A stretch of DNA of 8,042 bases from Thermoanaerobaculia bacterium. GTDB lineage: Bacteria; Acidobacteriota; Thermoanaerobaculia; Multivoradales; UBA5704. The notes beneath the pieces were generated by a model that saw only the letters and a program-made list of their open reading frames with translations, searched no databases and was not told the origin of the DNA. The stretch's first letter is position 1. The number at the start of each line of letters is the position of its first letter. The stretch spans positions 1-8,042 of the forward strand of contig JAICSG010000154.1 of the NCBI GenBank assembly GCA_025937035.1. Direction: 5' to 3'. Positions 1 through 5,200 of the stretch are shown here, piece by piece. Both the position numbers and the translations under genes were made by a program.

Positions 1-119
1 GGGTTGTCGTAGCGGCCGTAGAACGTGTAGAAGCCGGCCGTCGAGGTCTCGGGGTTGGTCGGCGAAGCCTCGATGTGGACCAGCGGGTTGCCGTCGGCGA
101 AGTTGGCCGCCGAGTTCAC
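1..119. repeat. Terminal direct repeat, left copy
   Basis: These 119 bases are identical to 7924-8042, in the same orientation. They encode residues about 222-260 of the split 450-aa protein. Length and exactness fit an assembler k-mer overlap on a circular or looped contig rather than a biological terminal repeat. Confidence 0.97.
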
Positions 120-782
120 ATAGAAGTAGTCGCCCCAGAGGACGTTCTGGTCGGTCGCGTCGCCGCCGCCGCCCGGCAGGAAGTAGCCCGGGTCGCCGGG
201 GAAGCGCAGGGTGCAGTTGTTGACCGTGTCGACCGTGATGTAGCCGCGGGCGACGTTGTCGCCGAGGTTACGGCCGGCGCACAGGCCGCCGAAGACGGTC
301 GAGGCGCGGCCGGTCAGAGAGGCCTGGAGGTGCGCCACGAAGTCGGTCGGCAGGGTCGGCGGCGGCAGCAGGCCGGAGCAGCTCGCGAAGTTGATGTCCT
401 GCGAGAAGGAGCCCTTCGGGCTGATCGTGTCGTTCGGGTCCTGACCCGCCGACGCGGTCTGCGGGAGGACGCCCCGGGAGAGGATATCCCACAGGTTGAT
501 GGTCTGAACGTCGTAGCCGGTCAGGTAGACGTTGAAGTCGAGGACCGGGACCGAGAGGTCGGACCAGACCACGACGTGCGCCAGGACCGCGGTGGCCGAG
601 GCGTTGTTGATCGAGAACAGGGTGTTCGTCCCGCTCCCGTCAGGGGAGGTGTAATCCACGGCGAAGTAGGGCAGCAGCAGCGTGGCCGCCGGCACCTCGT
701 CGATCGCGCAGATCACGGCGTGCGCCTGGCTGCCCAGGGCCAGCAGGCCCACGAGCGCGAGGCACGTGATGATTCTTTTCAT
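1..782 (-). CDS. Secreted protein of unknown function, N-terminal part (runs off the left end)
   Basis: This is the first 260 codons (plus 2 nt) of a gene that continues, through the 119-bp end overlap, into the partial gene ending at 7353; the joined product is 450 aa. ATG at 782-780 is preceded by AGGAG (793-797) with 10 nt spacing, which fixes the start. Residues 1-22 form a signal peptide (MKRII, a Leu/Ala-rich core, then AHA before Val23), so export is expected. The mature part opens with Cys25 and a hydrophobic stretch (TLLLPYF, 34-40). It continues with a strand-rich block around TLFSINNAS (54-62) and VYLTGYDVQTINL (85-97), which looks like a beta-sandwich. C135, C168 and C190 could form disulfides. 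A four-Gly loop lies at 204-207. I recognise no catalytic motif. I recall similar hypothetical proteins in Acidobacteriota, but cannot check that. The frame lacks a stop because it reaches the contig edge. A near-consensus promoter lies upstream. Confidence 0.85.
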   Translation of the reverse strand, partial: MKRIITCLALVGLLALGSQAHAVICAIDEVPAATLLLPYFAVDYTSPDGSGTNTLFSINNASATAVLAHVVVWSDLSVPVLDFNVYLTGYDVQTINLWDILSRGVLPQTASAGQDPNDTISPKGSFSQDINFASCSGLLPPPTLPTDFVAHLQASLTGRASTVFGGLCAGRNLGDNVARGYITVDTVNNCTLRFPGDPGYFLPGGGGDATDQNVLWGDYFYVNSAANFADGNPLVHIEASPTNPETSTAGFYTFYGRYDN

Positions 783-880
783 AACGGACAATCTCCTAAG
801 AAGAAATGTAGATGAATCTACAAACAGGGAGACTCCTGACGAAAGAAGATATCACCTCCCGTTCAAGGAATTTGTATCGC
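783..880 (-). promoter_or_regulatory. 5' leader of the 450-aa gene, with hairpin and two ribosome-site-like motifs
   Basis: The predicted leader contains three elements. At 860-851 lies GGGAGGTGAT, an almost perfect anti-16S match with no ATG, GTG or TTG at a usable distance downstream. At 807-822 lies the palindrome TGTAGAT-TC-ATCTACA, a 5-7 bp stem. At 797-793 lies the functional-looking AGGAG, 10 nt from the ATG. GGGAG of the first motif can pair with CTCCC near 827-831. No known riboswitch fold was recognised. Confidence 0.45.
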
Positions 881-887
881 GCTAGAA

Positions 888-916
888 ATTCTACAACTTT
901 CAGAGCTTTTTGTCAG
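888..916 (-). promoter_or_regulatory. Sigma70-type promoter for the 450-aa gene
   Basis: On the minus strand the -35 box is CTGACA (916-911, five of six consensus bases). It is separated by exactly 17 nt from the -10 box TAGAAT (893-888, five of six). It lies in the only AT-rich stretch of the window (783-935, about 42% GC by my count), between the arylsulfotransferase-like stop and the 450-aa gene. Transcription would start near 881, giving a leader of about 100 nt. An inverted repeat, GAGCT-N7-AGCTC (903-919), overlaps the -35 box and could be an operator. Confidence 0.7.
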
Positions 917-935
917 CTCCTTTTTCCTGTCGACG

Positions 936-2165
936 TTACCCGGAGGGGAGCCCCCGGAAGGGGAAGCTGGGAGGAAGGCGGACCATCTCGAACAGCACCG
1001 CCACCAGCTCGCCGTGCTCCCCCGCCCGGTGCGGATTGTAAAACTCCCACACCACCCGCTTGTCCGGAGTCACCTCCAGCGCGCGGCCGTTCTCCGACTC
1101 CGTGATGAGCGTATCACCATTTGGCAGCCGTTGGCACGATCCCAGGGTTTTCGAGAAGAGATCCTCGCCGGGCACGCCGCCGTATTGCCAGGAGATCTTG
1201 CCGGTCAGGGGATCGAGCTCCAGGACCCGCGACCGCTCCGGACCCGCCCCCGTGTTGTCGAAGAGGAGCAGACGGCCGCCCGCGATGAAGGTCGGCTGGT
1301 GCTGGCGCCGCCACTCCCCCGTGCGCGCCCAGACGATGGTCTGGCGCTGGGGATCGAGGACGGCGATGGTGTCCAGCCGGTGCACCGAGATCAGCAGGTT
1401 CCCCTTGCGGAAGGCGGGGTCGCGCGAGGCCCAGCGGCCGTCGAGCACCTCCAGGGTGTTGGTGTGGAAGATGTCCCCCTCCGGCGCCATCCGCTTGAGC
1501 AGCCCGGCGTAGGAGGAGCGCTCGAAGGCTTGGAGGATGGAGATCTTCCGCAGCACCTTGCCTCGGGGGTCGAGCACGGTGACGAAGTCCTCCAGCACCC
1601 CCTTCCGCGGATTGATCCGGGGGATGATCTTCCCCTCCCGGTCGAGGGTGTAGATGGTGCCGTCGCCCGTCACGAAGAGGTCGTGATGGGTGCCGCCGCG
1701 GTGGGCCCAGAGGACATGGGAGCGGGCGTCGAGCTTGACCAGCCCCAGCCCCTCGTAGATCGCCAGCAGGTCGCCGTTCGGATAGAGATAGACGCGGCGC
1801 CAGTACTCCAGCTTCGCCATCTCCGGATCTTTCGCCAGGTCCGGCCAGAGCCGCCGCAGGGGGTAGCGCCAGCGGTGGAGGGTGCGGCCGTGCATGTCCA
1901 TGAGCACGGCCTCGGCCGCGTGGCCGGAGACGTAGAGGTTGAGCCCGTCGCAGGCGGCCTTGGGATCGCGCTCGATCACCACCGGGTGGTCCTCGGCCGG
2001 CTTGTACCCCTGGAGATAGGGGAGCGCCTTGACGTCGGCCGGGATCTCCCCGGAGGCCGGCGGCGCGCCACGGGCCGGCCGCCACTTTCCCTGCCGGGCG
2101 GAATTCTGCGCCAGCGCCAGCGTGGACACCGCGAGCGCCAGAACGGCGAGGAGGATGCGTCGCAC
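936..2165 (-). CDS. Arylsulfotransferase-like periplasmic beta-propeller protein
   Basis: The 409-aa product starts at GTG (2165-2163), with ACGGAG at 2173-2178 and 7 nt spacing. Residues 1-19 form a signal peptide (MRRILL, a Leu/Ala core, ALA before Gln20). The body is a run of propeller blades with the signatures LYPNGDLLAIYEG (127-139), HHDLFVTGDGTIYTL (160-174), GNLLISVHRLDTIAVLD (255-271), RQHQPTF..GGRLLLFDN (287-304) and LPNGDTLITES (347-357). This matches the ASST / Arylsulfotran_2 families, whose members transfer sulfate between phenolic compounds in the periplasm. In E. coli-type ASST the active site uses His252, His356, Asn358, Arg374 and His436. Candidate equivalents here are His160/161, His234, Asn236 (HTN motif), Arg263 and His289, in the same order but with different spacing. 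Only two cysteines (72, 344) are present. No DsbA/DsbL/DsbI partner is nearby, unlike the classical assT operon. It lies 81 nt downstream of the PKD gene, across a hairpin. It could instead be a non-enzymatic PQQ-like propeller. Confidence 0.8.
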   Translation of the reverse strand: MRRILLAVLALAVSTLALAQNSARQGKWRPARGAPPASGEIPADVKALPYLQGYKPAEDHPVVIERDPKAACDGLNLYVSGHAAEAVLMDMHGRTLHRWRYPLRRLWPDLAKDPEMAKLEYWRRVYLYPNGDLLAIYEGLGLVKLDARSHVLWAHRGGTHHDLFVTGDGTIYTLDREGKIIPRINPRKGVLEDFVTVLDPRGKVLRKISILQAFERSSYAGLLKRMAPEGDIFHTNTLEVLDGRWASRDPAFRKGNLLISVHRLDTIAVLDPQRQTIVWARTGEWRRQHQPTFIAGGRLLLFDNTGAGPERSRVLELDPLTGKISWQYGGVPGEDLFSKTLGSCQRLPNGDTLITESENGRALEVTPDKRVVWEFYNPHRAGEHGELVAVLFEMVRLPPSFPFRGLPSG

Positions 2166-2190
2166 GATTCGGCTCCGTCAGAAACACGGA

Positions 2191-2218
2191 AGGCCGCCGG
2201 CCGAAGGACCGGCGGCCT
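2191..2218 (-). terminator. GC-rich hairpin between the PKD gene and the arylsulfotransferase-like gene
   Basis: A perfect 10-bp inverted repeat, AGGCCGCCGG / CCGGCGGCCT, with an 8-nt loop lies 28 nt past the TAG stop of the 1618-aa gene. The minus-strand tail TCCGTGTTTC is only moderately T-rich, so termination may be partial. The hairpin ends 12 nt before the ACGGAG ribosome site of the downstream gene (2173-2178). It could therefore also act as an attenuator or mRNA-stability element. No separate promoter is visible in the 81-nt gap. Confidence 0.65.
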
Positions 2219-2246
2219 CGTGAGAGGTCAGGAAGGGTCCGTACCG

Positions 2247-5200
2247 CTAGCGGACGTTACCCTGGATGTACGACGGGTCGTTGGTGTCGTTGTTGACGAC
2301 CTGCGCCGCGCTCAGCACCTTGCCCGACTTGACCACGATCTGGAGGGTGAACCCGTCCTTGGCTCCGGCCGCGGGGAGCGGGAGCTGGGCCGGGCTGATC
2401 TGCCGGAGCTTGCCGCCCGCGAGCTGGAGGCTCGCGGTGGTGGCGATCACCGTCCCGTCGAGGTTGCGGTAGACGAGGTCGTAGACGCCGTTCGCGTCCC
2501 CCGGGTTGTACAGCCAGAGGGTGGTGCGATGGTTGGCATCCTGCCGCAGGCCGGCGAGGTACTGACCCTGGCCCGCCCCCGCCGCGTCGGCGTCGGTGAA
2601 CGCCGCCATCGCCTGGCCGAAGCGCTTCGCGGGGTTGGAGTTGTCGTAGCTCTCGGCCTGCGCGATCGGGAAGACGCCGTTCGGCGAGGTGCTCTTGATG
2701 GTGAGCAGGCCGATGGCGTTGCTGATCTTCCACTGCCCCGAGATCACGTTCTGGAGCCGCTGGGTCTCGCCCGGCTGCAGCGTCACGTGCAACGGGGTGG
2801 TGGGCACGGCGTTGACGCCGATGCCGGTGAAGGTCACGTCCGCGCTCACCGCCTGGCTGTTGACGTTCGACAGCAGGAGGTCGGTCTGCCAGAGAGTGCT
2901 GTTCGCCCCCGGAGCGCTCAGCGCGCCGAGCAGGTAGGACTTGGCGTTGCTCGACGAGCCCGCCTCGATGAACGACGGGTCCTGCGAGGAGAGCCGGAGG
3001 TTCGAGGCGTAGGGCACCAGCGTGCCGCCGCTCGTCATCGGCTGGACCTCCACCCGGTAGTCGTCCTGGTTGGTGACGCCGAACGTGCTCTCGATCTCGG
3101 CCGACTGGAACTGCCGCTGGCCGAACGGCGCCACCGTCAGATCCGGGCTGGTCTCACCGATCAGCTTGCCCAGCTTGTCGTACAGGCGCAGGTGATAGGT
3201 GACGGCCGTCTCGCTCGGGTTGCTGATGCCGAAGTAGGCCAGGCGGTCGGAGTTGTTGATCAGGCCGACCAGGTTCTTCGTCGGGCCCGTCGTGCCGTCC
3301 TTCGCCGCGGTGGCGCTGCTCAGGCTGCTCATCGAGATGCCGGAGATGGTCTGGCCGAACTGCTTGCCGTCGGCCTGGAACGTCGTGTTGTACGACGTGA
3401 TGACCGGCGCCATGTCCCCCTGGTCGACCGTCAGCGAGATGAAGCCCGCCACGTTCTCCCGGTTGAACAGCCCGCCCAGCACGTCGGGGATGTAGACCGT
3501 CGCTCCCGGCGCGATCGTCTTCGAGGCCTGCGGCGGGTTGGTGTCCGGCAGGCCGCGCTTGCGGAACTGGAGCGTGACGCTCATCGGGCTCGCGCTCGGG
3601 TTGTGGATGTAGAGGTCGCTGGTCTGCACCAGCGCGCCGCGGGTCTGCGCGATCCACGGCAGCACCACCGACTTGGAGACCGGCGGCGGCGGGGCCGAGC
3701 CGGCGACGATCATCCGCCGGCTCTTGGTGGCCGACGCGCTCCCCTTGGTCACCGTCAGGGTGACGAGGAAGCTGCCCTCCTGCGCGAAGGCGTGGCTCGC
3801 CGTGGCGGTGCTGGCCGTGGCGCCGTCACCGAAATTCCACTGGTAGGTGTTGGCGTCGGTGGCGGCCGCGGTGAAGGTCACCGCCTTGCCGGTGTCGGTC
3901 TGGCACTGGTCGAAGCCGCCGACGTTGGTGCAGCTGACGCTGGTGGTGAAGTCGGCCGAGACGGGCGGCGGCGGCGGCGTGCCGTTCACCACCACCGTCT
4001 TGGTCGTCGAGGCGGTCACCAGGCAGGGCGCGAACGGGCAGCCGGTCCCCGGCGTGGACACCGTGAGCTGCACCGAGTAGGAGCCGGCGGCCGAGAAGGC
4101 GTGGGTGGCGGTCTTGCCCGTCACCGTCCCCGAGCCGTCGCCGAAATTCCACGAGTAGCCGGTCGGCGAGCCGGTGCTGGCGCTGCCGTCGAAGCTCACC
4201 GTGTCCCCCGGATTGGGCGAGGACGGCGAGAAGCTGAACAGGGCCGCCAGCGAGCCGCCGCCGCCGCCGCCACCCCCGTTACCACCACCGGAGATGGTGA
4301 CGTTGATGCTGCCGAAGTTGGAGCAGCCCGGGTTGCTGGCGGTGACGGTCTTCGTCCCCGCCGAGGCCCAGGTGATGGTGACCGAGGAGCCGCTCGCGGA
4401 CCCCGAGATCGTGCCGCCGCTCGTGCTCCAGGTCCAGGCGCTGGACACCGGCGAGCAGTTGGAGGCCGTGGCCGCGAAGGAGTAGGCCGTGTTCACGCTG
4501 CCCGAGCCGACGCCGCTGATCGAGATCGCCGGCGTGCCGCCGCCACCACCGCCGCCGCCCGTGGAGGCGGAGATGACGATCTTGCCGTGGACCACGACGC
4601 TCTGCTCGCTGGTGCCGCGCCGGACCCGCAGGCAGGGGTAGTAGTTGCCCGCGGTGGCGAAGTTGTGCGAGGTCACCGGGGTGGTGTGGTTGGCGTCGGT
4701 GAAGTTGCAGGTGCCGGAGCTGGCGTCCGCGTGGCTCCAGTCATAGTCCCAGGCCTCGGCGCCGGTCGAGGAGTCCGTGAAGGTGATGTCCTGGCCGGCG
4801 GAGGCGAAGCACTGCGAGAACTGGCAGAAGAGCTTCGCCTGGAACGCCGCCTGGAGCGGCGTCGTCTGGGTGATCGTCACGGCCAGCGCCTGGCTGGTGA
4901 TCGCCGCCTGCACGCAGTTGCGGATCATCACCTTCACCTGCTTCACGCCGGTCGCCGTATAGACCACGGTCGGATCCGGACCGTTGATCGGATCGGAGGT
5001 CCAGCCGCGGAACCCCTGGCCGTCGCCGTAGTCCCAGTTCCACTCGGTGGCGCCGGTGGCGTTGGCATGGAGCTTGACCGTCCCGGCGGTGAACGGATCG
5101 TTGGTCGGAGCGCCGTTGGCGCCGTTGAAGGCCAGCGGCTGCAGCGCGCCGAGGTTGACCGCCACGCTCTTGCTGATCGTCCCCGCGCCGTTGGTCACCG

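Noticed and set aside
75..815. A 246-codon plus-strand frame opposite the 450-aa gene
   Set aside because: It is codon-aligned antisense of the signal-peptide gene, with an Arg/Val/Asp-rich shadow composition and no ribosome site.
1114..2187. A 357-codon minus-strand frame overlapping the arylsulfotransferase-like gene
   Set aside because: It is a +1/-1 shadow of the real gene, Arg/Pro/Gly-rich, with no propeller motifs or signal peptide.
4250..4560. GCC-rich tandem triplets as a possible regulatory or CRISPR-like repeat
   Set aside because: They are in-frame Gly codons forming linkers between domains; there are no spacers and no repeat unit longer than a codon.
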